A stretch of 37,860 nt of DNA, from NCBI RefSeq assembly GCF_013394775.1, contig NZ_JABXYT010000002.1, positions 1 to 37,860 on the forward strand. The letters are read 5' to 3'. Under the pieces are notes generated by a model. It was not told the origin of the DNA, ran no database searches, and saw only the letters and a list, made by a program, of their open reading frames with translations. Source of the stretch: Oribacterium sp. oral taxon 102 (GTDB lineage Bacteria > Bacillota > Clostridia > Lachnospirales > Lachnospiraceae). The stretch's first letter is position 1, and the number at the start of each line of letters is the position of its first letter. The translations under genes were made by a program, and so were the position numbers. Shown here piece after piece: positions 24,875 to 30,820 of this stretch.

Positions 24875-24943
24875 TTTGGTAGTACATATATCACTCTGAA
24901 AACACATAATAGCAAGCTGATTACGGACAATATATGTACCAAA
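24875..24943. repeat. 69-bp palindromic upstream element, copy 2
   Basis: Ends TTTGGTA and TACCAAA with ACATATAT/ATATATGT inside. Most of the 69 bp matches the element at 25913..25981, which has exactly the same length. It lies 22 bp ahead of the truncated gene's start on the minus strand and may be a promoter, operator or recombination site. Confidence 0.65.
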
Positions 24944-24978
24944 GATCGGCTGCTATATGGAGGAGAAAACTGTGTATA

Positions 24979-25197
24979 TTACAGCTTCTTCACACGATCA
25001 ACACCGTAGATTACATTGAGTCCAGAACCATTATCTCAGTCCACCAGGAGGCTGCCGGTATCATCCACACCGGTTACCGTTCCCTGGGTGCCGATGGGCG
25101 GTGCCTGAGCATCGTCCATCTCTACAAGCTCCACTCTGGTACCGATGGGATAGCGGAGGCGCAGGCGTTCAACCTGCGCTCTGTTAGCGAATAACAA
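24979..25197 (-). pseudogene. DUF4314 protein with in-frame TGA (nonsense mutation)
   Basis: From a TTG at 25197 (8 nt after GGAGG) the frame reads RAQVERLRLRYPIGTRVELV, then MDDAQAPPIGTQGTVTGVDD, TGSLLVD, and then TGA (25036..25038). After this the frame continues DNGSGLNVIYGVDRVKKL to a TAA at 24979. Intact DUF4314 proteins have LLVDWDNGSGL at this place, so a TGG Trp codon has become TGA. The fold is a small SH3-like barrel; its role is unknown, but it is common in phages and conjugative elements. The start overlaps the upstream gene's stop. Either a point mutation or a read error. Confidence 0.8.
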
Positions 25198-25894
25198 GGC
25201 CTTCACCTCCTGCGTAGGAGCTGTTGCCGCAAAGGTATCGGCAGAGGATCCTGCGGCTTTGCTTGTATTCGTCTCCGATGAAGCCGAGGCGGAGAAGAAA
25301 GCAGCGGAAGGCGTATTTTTCGTTATCTATCGGCTTTGCCTTTGCTGTGATACGCTTCTGTTCCTTACTCATCTTGCAAAGGGCAGAAAGGAAAGCAGTG
25401 TAGGCGGTGATGGCATCGAAGTCCGGCATACTAGGCCACCAAGGAAAGCTGACCTGATCGTCGTGTTCCTCAATCGGGAAGGCTTCAACCTCCAGGGCCT
25501 TCTTGATGAGGTCTGACTTGCTCTCCAGAAGCTTTCGCAGGTTTTCCAGGTTAACCGTGTCAGCCGGGAAGGAAATCACCAGGCCAGTGTCCTTTGCAGC
25601 CGCTGAAATGTCTGCTTCTGCAGAGACGGGTGCTTCTGGTGTTTCAGTGGCCGGTGCCTCATCTAACTCTGCGGTAAAACCTGCAGTAGCAGTCTGTTCA
25701 AGGATTGCCTTGATGGTGCTTTCCTCTGTTCGCTCGTCGTAGCTTACGGTGCCATCCTTGCTGATGGTAATGTCTGCAACCTTGTAGGCGGCGCTTGGCA
25801 TTCCCTTATAAACTTGCTTGCATCCGGTTACCTGTGAAATAATTCCTACCAGCTCTTTTCTGGCGCTTCTTGTTACGTTAAATCTGATCTCCAT
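25184..25894 (-). CDS. Phage 'virulence protein' family (236 aa)
   Basis: The start at 25894 (MEIRFNVTRSARKELVGIIS) follows GGAGGA. The N-terminal 65 residues (QVYKGMPSAAYKVADITISK, DGTVSYDE) form the conserved core of a family commonly called 'virulence protein' in Firmicutes prophages. An acidic Ala/Glu/Pro linker follows (about 80-110), and then a C-terminal domain (VSFPWWPSMPDFDAITAYTA, FLSALCKMSKEQKRITAKAK, YAFRCFLLRLGFIGDEYK) with conserved Trp and Cys residues. The function is unknown and the virulence label is not evidence of it. It overlaps the DUF4314 start and is preceded by a 69-bp palindromic element. Confidence 0.75.
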   Translation of the reverse strand: MEIRFNVTRSARKELVGIISQVTGCKQVYKGMPSAAYKVADITISKDGTVSYDERTEESTIKAILEQTATAGFTAELDEAPATETPEAPVSAEADISAAAKDTGLVISFPADTVNLENLRKLLESKSDLIKKALEVEAFPIEEHDDQVSFPWWPSMPDFDAITAYTAFLSALCKMSKEQKRITAKAKPIDNEKYAFRCFLLRLGFIGDEYKQSRRILCRYLCGNSSYAGGEGLVIR

Positions 25895-25912
25895 AGTGGA
25901 ATCCTCCTTTGT

Positions 25913-25981
25913 TTTGGTAGTACATATATCACTCTGAAGACACATATTATCAAGCGATTCAGAGCGAATATATGTACCAAA
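25913..25981. repeat. 69-bp palindromic upstream element, copy 1
   Basis: TTTGGTA-GTACATATAT, then CTCTGAA, a centre, then TTCAGAG and ATATATGTACCAAA: an imperfect palindrome across the whole element. Its minus-strand end is 18 bp ahead of the next gene's start codon. Related copies are at 24875..24943 and 21533..21573 (partial). Confidence 0.68.
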
Positions 25982-26014
25982 GATCCGCCGGAAAATAGCA
26001 GTAAATCGTGTGTA

Positions 26015-27262
26015 TTATGCCTGCATGGATTCTTCGGAGATAGCGACTTCATCGTATTGGTAAGTCAGACCATCACGGATAACAGAAACGCCATCGGAAG
26101 TACCTACCTGCTCGATGTAGCGCTTCACGATGACGTCTGCATATTTCTCATCTAATTCAATTGTGTGGCAGATGCGGCCGGTCTGTTCGCAGGCGATCAG
26201 CGTGCTGCCGGAGCCTCCGAAGGGATCAAGCACGATGCAGTTTGTAAGACTTGAATTCATGATCGGGTAGGCAATCAATGCTACCGGCTTCATGGTTGGG
26301 TGATCAGCATTTTTCTTAGGCTTTTCAAATTCCCAGATCGTGGTTTCCCTGCGACCGGAGTACCATTGATGCTTGCCATTTTTCTTCCAGCCAAAGAGGC
26401 AAGGCTCATGCTGCCATTGATATGGTGAACGGCCCAGCACCAGGGAGGGCTTTTTCCAGATGCAACAGCCGGAAAGATAGAAGCCTGCATCAGAGAACGC
26501 TTTTCTAAAATTCAGGCCTTCTGTATCTGCATGGAACACATAGATGGATGCGTCATCGGCCATGACTGCTTCCATATTAGTGAAGGCGTCCAGCAAGAAC
26601 TGATAGAAGGAGTCATTATCCATGTTGTCATTCTGGATCTTACCAGCGGAGCCTTCATAGTTCACATTGTAAGGAGGATCCGTGACCACCAGGTTTGCTT
26701 TCTTGCCAGCCATCAAGAGCTCATAGCTTTCAGGCTTTGTGCTGTCGCCACAGAGAAGTCTGTGCGGACCAAGGCACCAGAGGTCACCGGACTTAGTTAT
26801 GGTAGGTTTTGCAAGCTCGGCATCGACATCAAAATCATCTTCCTTGATGCCATCCTTCACATCCTCTTTAAAAAGGTCGTCCAGCTCGGCGGGCTCAAAA
26901 CCAGTGAGAGAGACGTCGAAGTCAGCACCTTGCAGGTCTGCGATTAACAGTGCCAATTTGTCGTTGTCCCATTCGCCGCTGATTTTATTGAGCGCAACAT
27001 TCAGTGCCTTTTCGTGTTCCTCATCAAGCTCTACAACGACGCAGTCAACTTCCGTCATGCCCATGTCCTGGAGAACCTTTAAGCGCTGATGCCCGCCAAC
27101 CACGCGACCAGTAGTGGCATTCCAGATGACGGGTTCCACATATCCGAACTGCTCGATCGAGCGTTTCAGCTTTTCATATTCCGGATCGCCGGGCCTTAAA
27201 TCCTTACGGAGATTGTAATCTGCAGGAAGTAGCTCAGCGACATTTTTCTTTTCAATTAGCAT
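26015..27262 (-). CDS. ParB-domain DNA methyltransferase (415 aa)
   Basis: An N-terminal ParB/Srx-like nuclease domain (LLPADYNLRKDLRPGDPEYE, VVGGHQRLKVLQDMG; GGHQR at 56-60) is joined to a beta-class methyltransferase: motif IV D195-P-P-Y198 (TDPPYNVNYEG) and motif I D346-P-F-G-G-S-G-S-T. It methylates adenine N6 or cytosine N4. This fusion is a standard early packaging-region gene in Firmicutes phages, between the small and large terminase. It probably marks phage DNA against host restriction. The start at 27262 overlaps the preceding gene by 7 nt. This methyltransferase is separate from the cargo Mod enzyme. Confidence 0.94.
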   Translation of the reverse strand: MLIEKKNVAELLPADYNLRKDLRPGDPEYEKLKRSIEQFGYVEPVIWNATTGRVVGGHQRLKVLQDMGMTEVDCVVVELDEEHEKALNVALNKISGEWDNDKLALLIADLQGADFDVSLTGFEPAELDDLFKEDVKDGIKEDDFDVDAELAKPTITKSGDLWCLGPHRLLCGDSTKPESYELLMAGKKANLVVTDPPYNVNYEGSAGKIQNDNMDNDSFYQFLLDAFTNMEAVMADDASIYVFHADTEGLNFRKAFSDAGFYLSGCCIWKKPSLVLGRSPYQWQHEPCLFGWKKNGKHQWYSGRRETTIWEFEKPKKNADHPTMKPVALIAYPIMNSSLTNCIVLDPFGGSGSTLIACEQTGRICHTIELDEKYADVIVKRYIEQVGTSDGVSVIRDGLTYQYDEVAISEESMQA

Positions 27263-27411
27263 GGTGCATTCCTCCTGAGTAATTTCTGTAGGCCCTTGTA
27301 GGCGGCATCAATATCACCGGCCTTAGCTTGACCACGAAGTGTGCTGAACTGCTGAAAGCTCAGCTGCTGGCGATAGCTTTTCAGTAGATTCATAAATTCA
27401 CGATAGTCCAT
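27256..27411 (-). CDS. Small phage protein (51 aa) between TerS and methyltransferase
   Basis: From MDYREFMNLLKSYRQQLSFQ at 27411 the protein is one helical domain (QFSTLRGQAKAGDIDAAYKG, LQKLLRR) of a kind found next to small terminases in related phages. The start is next to the terminase stop and the end overlaps the methyltransferase start. The function is unknown. The longer frame from 27489 lies inside the terminase gene and is rejected. Confidence 0.75.
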   Translation of the reverse strand: MDYREFMNLLKSYRQQLSFQQFSTLRGQAKAGDIDAAYKGLQKLLRRNAPC

Positions 27412-27412
27412 A

Positions 27413-27967
27413 TCAGTTTCCTTTCCTTGCACGGAGCAGGCGTTCCATCGCATCATCCATAGGCGTTTCACCTTTGTACTCCGTCGCACAATTTTCTTTT
27501 ACGATTTGATAGATTTCCATCCAGAGCCGATTTGTCTGGCTCATAAAATTCTGGCTCATGGCTACGTAGGGAGATTGCATGGCGTTTCCCGTTGTAGGGT
27601 GCTTGGCGAGGAACCCGTAATCTGTGATTGCTTCCTCACACTGAATCCACCTGGCAACACTCATGGAATAACGTTCCAGAAGCTGGGGAGAAACAAGCGA
27701 TGCACACCTGCGCTCTGCCAGCCATTCCCAGGTTGCCTTATATACTTCTTCAGCCACAAGTGGTTTACCGTCTTTCTGTGTGGCGGATAAGAGCTTGGAT
27801 GGCTTGGGCATCTGCTGACCTTCTAAATCTGCAGCTTGATCTTCAAACTCGATGACAGTCAGCTTTCGCTTGCCCGGATTACCCTCAGTGATTTTGTCAG
27901 CTAAGGGCTTTTTCTTGGCTCCGGCACCGATACGAGCGCCGCCACGGTTGGTTCCGTCCTTAGCCAA
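27413..27967 (-). CDS. Phage small terminase, P27 family (184 aa)
   Basis: It starts MAKDGTNRGGARIGAGAKKK, the Gly/Lys-rich head of P27-type TerS proteins, then ITEGNPGKRKL (a family signature), LLSATQKDGKPLVAEEVYKA, WEWLAERRCASLVSPQLLER and YSMSVARWIQCEEAI as a helical DNA-binding/oligomer domain, and MQSPYVAMSQNFMSQTNRLW near the C-terminus. TerS recognises the cos/pac site and starts packaging together with TerL. There is no TerL gene anywhere in the circle. The complete TerS implies that this element could still be recognised for packaging if another phage supplies TerL. Confidence 0.92.
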   Translation of the reverse strand: MAKDGTNRGGARIGAGAKKKPLADKITEGNPGKRKLTVIEFEDQAADLEGQQMPKPSKLLSATQKDGKPLVAEEVYKATWEWLAERRCASLVSPQLLERYSMSVARWIQCEEAITDYGFLAKHPTTGNAMQSPYVAMSQNFMSQTNRLWMEIYQIVKENCATEYKGETPMDDAMERLLRARKGN

Positions 27968-27979
27968 AATGCTTCACCT

Positions 27980-28110
27980 CCTTGTTCGGGACCTATTACC
28001 CCGTTTGAAAACGCATTTTTGTGCGTGAGACCCCACGCCCGTTCCACGGCAGCTGCGCCGTAGAGATTCAGACCGCCCCTGGGGGCTGATGCACAAAGAA
28101 AATGCATCAG
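27980..28110. other. Candidate cos region between HNH and TerS genes
   Basis: This 130-bp gap has no gene but is GC-rich and well structured: GATGCA...TGCATC hairpin, CCCCAGGGGCGG, GGCGCAGCTGCCG, GGGCGTGGGG and CACGCACAAAAATGCGTT. In cos-type siphophages that carry an HNH gene beside TerS, the cohesive-end site lies in this position and has G/C-rich blocks of this kind. The exact nick positions cannot be read. Assigned by position and composition. Confidence 0.5.
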
Positions 28111-28112
28111 CT

Positions 28113-28472
28113 TTATGTGTTGTGCCAGCGGTCACCGCGTTTTGCATGAATGCGTGCATGGCAGGCCTTGCACAGGGCTTTCAGGTTCTCACGGTCATGG
28201 GTTCCGCCCTGAGATAGCGGAAGCATGTGATGAATCTCCTCGGTTGGTGTATAAACACCCTTCGCAAGGCACTCTTCACAAAGCGGATGAGCAGCGGCAT
28301 AGCTGTCACGGATTCGCTTCCAGGCACGACCGTAGCGACGCTTGGTGGCAGGATCTCTATCATAATGTTCGTAGCGCCTGGCTTCCTCCTTGGCGTGCTC
28401 CTCACAGAAGCGACCGTCCGTGAGATTAGGACAGCCTGGATAAGAACAGGGACGCTTCGGCTTTCTCGGCAT
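28113..28472 (-). CDS. Phage HNH endonuclease (119 aa)
   Basis: From MPRKPKRPCSYPGCPNLTDG the N-terminus has a Cys4-type zinc knuckle (C-x4-C...C-x2-H). The nuclease core is CEECLAKGVYTPTEEIHHML, PLSQGGTHDRENLKALCKAC and HARIHAKRGDRW, i.e. the H-H, N and H residues with two Cys pairs binding zinc. In cos phages such HNH proteins work with the terminase to cut cohesive ends. Its place right beside the cos-like gap and TerS supports this. The start at 28472 is used because the ribosome site AAGGAGG is upstream. Confidence 0.92.
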   Translation of the reverse strand: MPRKPKRPCSYPGCPNLTDGRFCEEHAKEEARRYEHYDRDPATKRRYGRAWKRIRDSYAAAHPLCEECLAKGVYTPTEEIHHMLPLSQGGTHDRENLKALCKACHARIHAKRGDRWHNT

Positions 28473-28500
28473 CAGTTTCACCTCCTTGCGGCATAAGAAA

Positions 28501-28530
28501 AGCCCTGCAGGAAGTAGATCCTACAAGGCT
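28501..28530 (-). terminator. Terminator between early and packaging genes
   Basis: An imperfect 12-bp stem (AGCCCTGCAGGA with TCCTACAAGGCT, two mismatches) is followed on the minus strand by TTTTCTTATG. It ends the DUF1492 transcript ahead of HNH/TerS. Confidence 0.65.
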
Positions 28531-28584
28531 TCTGTGATTTTCTTTTTTGCTAGTCTAATACTATCAGAAGTTGATAGTGTCATT

Positions 28585-29019
28585 CTATGTCATTTCGTGC
28601 CCATCTTCAGTTGGCTCAGGAATTTTTACTTCCTGCAGAGCCCGGCTGTGGAGCTTGTGGATGTAGCGAAGCTCGTAGTTCATATCCACGGCGATCTTTT
28701 CCCAGGATTCACAGCAGATGTAGCGCTTCGCCAGAAGATCCTGATATTCCGGATTGGAAACAGACTGAATCACATGGGTGATCTCTTTCTTCAAATTCAC
28801 TAGCTTTTCCATATCTTCTGTAATCTGTTCCTCCAGGTCGATGATCTTCATGACACATTCCTCCAGACGAGAGTTACCACGGTTTGGGCTTTTAGGCATA
28901 TCCGAATAAGTAGCGGTGCAGCGGGTAGCCAGATCGTTTAAGGAGTCAATCATCTGGGTTTTTGTGATAATGCGCTGATCCAGGTTACGGGCCTGGGATA
29001 AATATTCTTTTACATTCAT
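28585..29019 (-). CDS. DUF1492/ArpU-like phage transcription regulator (144 aa)
   Basis: A long N-terminal coiled coil (MNVKEYLSQARNLDQRIITK, then IDLEEQITEDMEKLVNLKKE) is followed by a sigma region-4-like helix-turn-helix (LLAKRYICCESWEKIAVDMN, YELRYIHKLHSRALQEV). DUF1492/ArpU-type proteins are late-gene activators in Gram-positive phages. It is the last gene of the replication operon, before a terminator and the packaging genes, exactly where a late activator is expected. It lies 55 bp after the SNF2 gene. Confidence 0.85.
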   Translation of the reverse strand: MNVKEYLSQARNLDQRIITKTQMIDSLNDLATRCTATYSDMPKSPNRGNSRLEECVMKIIDLEEQITEDMEKLVNLKKEITHVIQSVSNPEYQDLLAKRYICCESWEKIAVDMNYELRYIHKLHSRALQEVKIPEPTEDGHEMT

Positions 29020-29074
29020 AGCGTACCTCCGAATAATGAAATTTCCCCGGATTGACCTATGTTGTCGTAGATTG

Positions 29075-30418
29075 TCATAGATTTGCTTTTACCGCATCAA
29101 TTAATGCGTTTTGTGTAACCTCCTTCAGGGACAGCGCCTTTAAGATACGTTCATCAATGGTGCCCTTGGTAATGATGTGCTCAATGACGACAGTGCCGGA
29201 GGTCTGGCCTTGCCGCCAGAGACGAGCGTTGGTCTGCTGATATAACTCCAAAGACCAGGTCAGCCCGAACCAGATAAGTGTTGATCCACCAGCCTGAAGA
29301 TTCAGTCCGTGACCTGCAGAGGCAGGATGGATGGCAGCAACAGGAATATCGCCATTGTTCCAATCAGTGATATCCTTGCTGGATTTTATCTCCCGGATGT
29401 CAAAGCGCTTCTTGATTCGCTGTAGGTCGTGCTTGAACCAGTAAGCTACCAGGAGTGGTTTGCCATTGGCGGCTTCGATAAGATCCTCTAAGGCATCCAG
29501 TTTCCGATCATGGAACTCGATGATATTGCCGTCATCATCATAAATGGCACCGTTGGCCAGCTGGGAGAGTTTACCGGTAAGAGAAGCCGCATTAGCAGTC
29601 GTGATTTCTCCTTCCGGGAGCTCCAATATAAAGTCTGCCTTCAGATCCTCGTAGCGTTTTTCTTCCTCCTCGGATAGTTGCACTTCGTATTGTGATGTAA
29701 TCAGCTCCGGCATCTGCAGGTGATCAGTGGATTTCATGGAAATCGTGATATCCGATATTCTCCGGTAGATGGCATCCTCCGTATAAGCCATGGGCTTGTA
29801 AGAGTAGATGATCTCGCCGTTTCGCTTGTCCGGGATAAAGTAGTTGTTGCGGTAGTGGGTGATGAAGCGTCCTAAACGTTCTCCAAAATCCAGAAGCTTG
29901 AATTCGGCCCACAGATCCATAAGACCATTGGAAGAAGGTGTACCGGTAAGACCGATGATTCGTTTAACTTTAGGTCTGACCTTCATCAGAGATTGAAATC
30001 GCTTCGACTTGTGATTCTTGAAGGAGGAAAGCTCATCAATGACGACCATATCGTAATCAAAATCAAAGCCACTGGAATCTATCAGCCAGCCAAGGTTCTC
30101 ACGGTTAATGATGGTGATGTCGGATCCGGTCAAAAGTGCAGCGCATCGTTCCTTCGGTGTCCCCACGCAGACAGCGTAGGTCAGATGCTGCAGGTGCTCC
30201 CATTTTGCAATTTCCGCAGGCCAGGTATCACGGGCCACCCTTAAAGGTGCGACCACTAGGATGCGGTGTGCCTCGAAGCTGTCAAACAGCAGGTCTGCGA
30301 TGGCAGTCAGGGAAATGACCGTCTTGCCAAGACCCATATCGAGGAGAACTGCAGCGATAGGATGTGTTTCGATATAGTTGATGGCATAGGCCTGATAATT
30401 ATGGGGTGAGAAGTTCAT
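29075..30418 (-). CDS. SNF2-family DNA helicase (447 aa)
   Basis: Start MNFSPHNYQAYAINYIETHP at 30418. Walker A D27-M-G-L-G-K-T33, motif II VVIDELSSFK (DELS in place of DEAH, usual in phage SNF2 proteins), motif III GLTGTPSSNGLMD, and C-terminal motifs HPASAGHGLNLQAGG and QQTNARLWRQGQT (VI). It translocates on double-stranded DNA, probably in replication or recombination. Its start overlaps the VRR-NUC gene by 20 nt, a pairing that recurs in phages and suggests a helicase-nuclease unit. Transcribed with the primase and polymerase. Confidence 0.95.
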   Translation of the reverse strand: MNFSPHNYQAYAINYIETHPIAAVLLDMGLGKTVISLTAIADLLFDSFEAHRILVVAPLRVARDTWPAEIAKWEHLQHLTYAVCVGTPKERCAALLTGSDITIINRENLGWLIDSSGFDFDYDMVVIDELSSFKNHKSKRFQSLMKVRPKVKRIIGLTGTPSSNGLMDLWAEFKLLDFGERLGRFITHYRNNYFIPDKRNGEIIYSYKPMAYTEDAIYRRISDITISMKSTDHLQMPELITSQYEVQLSEEEEKRYEDLKADFILELPEGEITTANAASLTGKLSQLANGAIYDDDGNIIEFHDRKLDALEDLIEAANGKPLLVAYWFKHDLQRIKKRFDIREIKSSKDITDWNNGDIPVAAIHPASAGHGLNLQAGGSTLIWFGLTWSLELYQQTNARLWRQGQTSGTVVIEHIITKGTIDERILKALSLKEVTQNALIDAVKANL

Positions 30419-30680
30419 GAAGCATCCCTCCAATCTGTTCCACGCCATCAATCACATAGACCTGAAAGCCAAGTGAACATAGCAGCTTGTGCCTTGCTAT
30501 TTGAAGCGGGCGAGGCTTTTTGCCAGGAGCCTTCAGCTCTACGAAGGCGATGATCCCATCAGGTAATAAGACGAGGCGATCGGGCATTCCTGCAAAGCTC
30601 GGAGACACGAATTTTACAGCGATGCCGCCATGCTGCTTTACCATCCGGGTTAACTTGTTTTCTATCTGTTTTTCTAACAT
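30399..30680 (-). CDS. VRR-NUC nuclease (93 aa)
   Basis: The start is MLEKQIENKLTRMVKQHGGI at 30680. The nuclease core is GMPDRLVLLPDGIIAFVELK (PD...ExK, catalytic D, E and K), followed by RPLQIARHKLLCSLGFQVYV, the standard stand-alone VRR-NUC domain of about 90-100 aa. These proteins act on branched DNA (Holliday-junction-like) in phage recombination. It overlaps the helicase gene and follows the primase across a noncoding gap that holds an 89-bp palindrome. Confidence 0.93.
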   Translation of the reverse strand: MLEKQIENKLTRMVKQHGGIAVKFVSPSFAGMPDRLVLLPDGIIAFVELKAPGKKPRPLQIARHKLLCSLGFQVYVIDGVEQIGGMLHELLTP

Positions 30681-30717
30681 TGTCATTCTCCAATCAGTGG
30701 TTATTTTTCTGATGTGC

Positions 30718-30806
30718 AAGGTGTATCAATGGTATTTACATAACTTTTCTATATATGATTTTTTATAGCCTATAGAAAAGTTTATATAGAGACATTGATA
30801 CACCTT
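30718..30806. repeat. 89-bp doubly nested palindrome, copy 2 (origin candidate)
   Basis: Outer arms AAGGTGTATCAATG (30718..30731) and CATTGATACACCTT (30793..30806) are perfect 14-bp partners. Inner arms AACTTTTCTATA (30742..30753) and TATAGAAAAGTT (30771..30782) are perfect 12-bp partners. Both pairs share the same centre, 30762. The element is AT-rich and lies in the only gap between the primase-helicase gene and its downstream genes, which suggests an origin or a control site for replication. An inverted copy is at 21873..21961. Confidence 0.75.
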
Positions 30807-30820
30807 GTCATTCGGTTCGA

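Noticed and set aside
27901..28159. Short minus-strand frames between HNH and TerS
   Set aside because: They cover the structured, GC-rich cos-like gap and have no ribosome site; composition is explained better by a packaging site.
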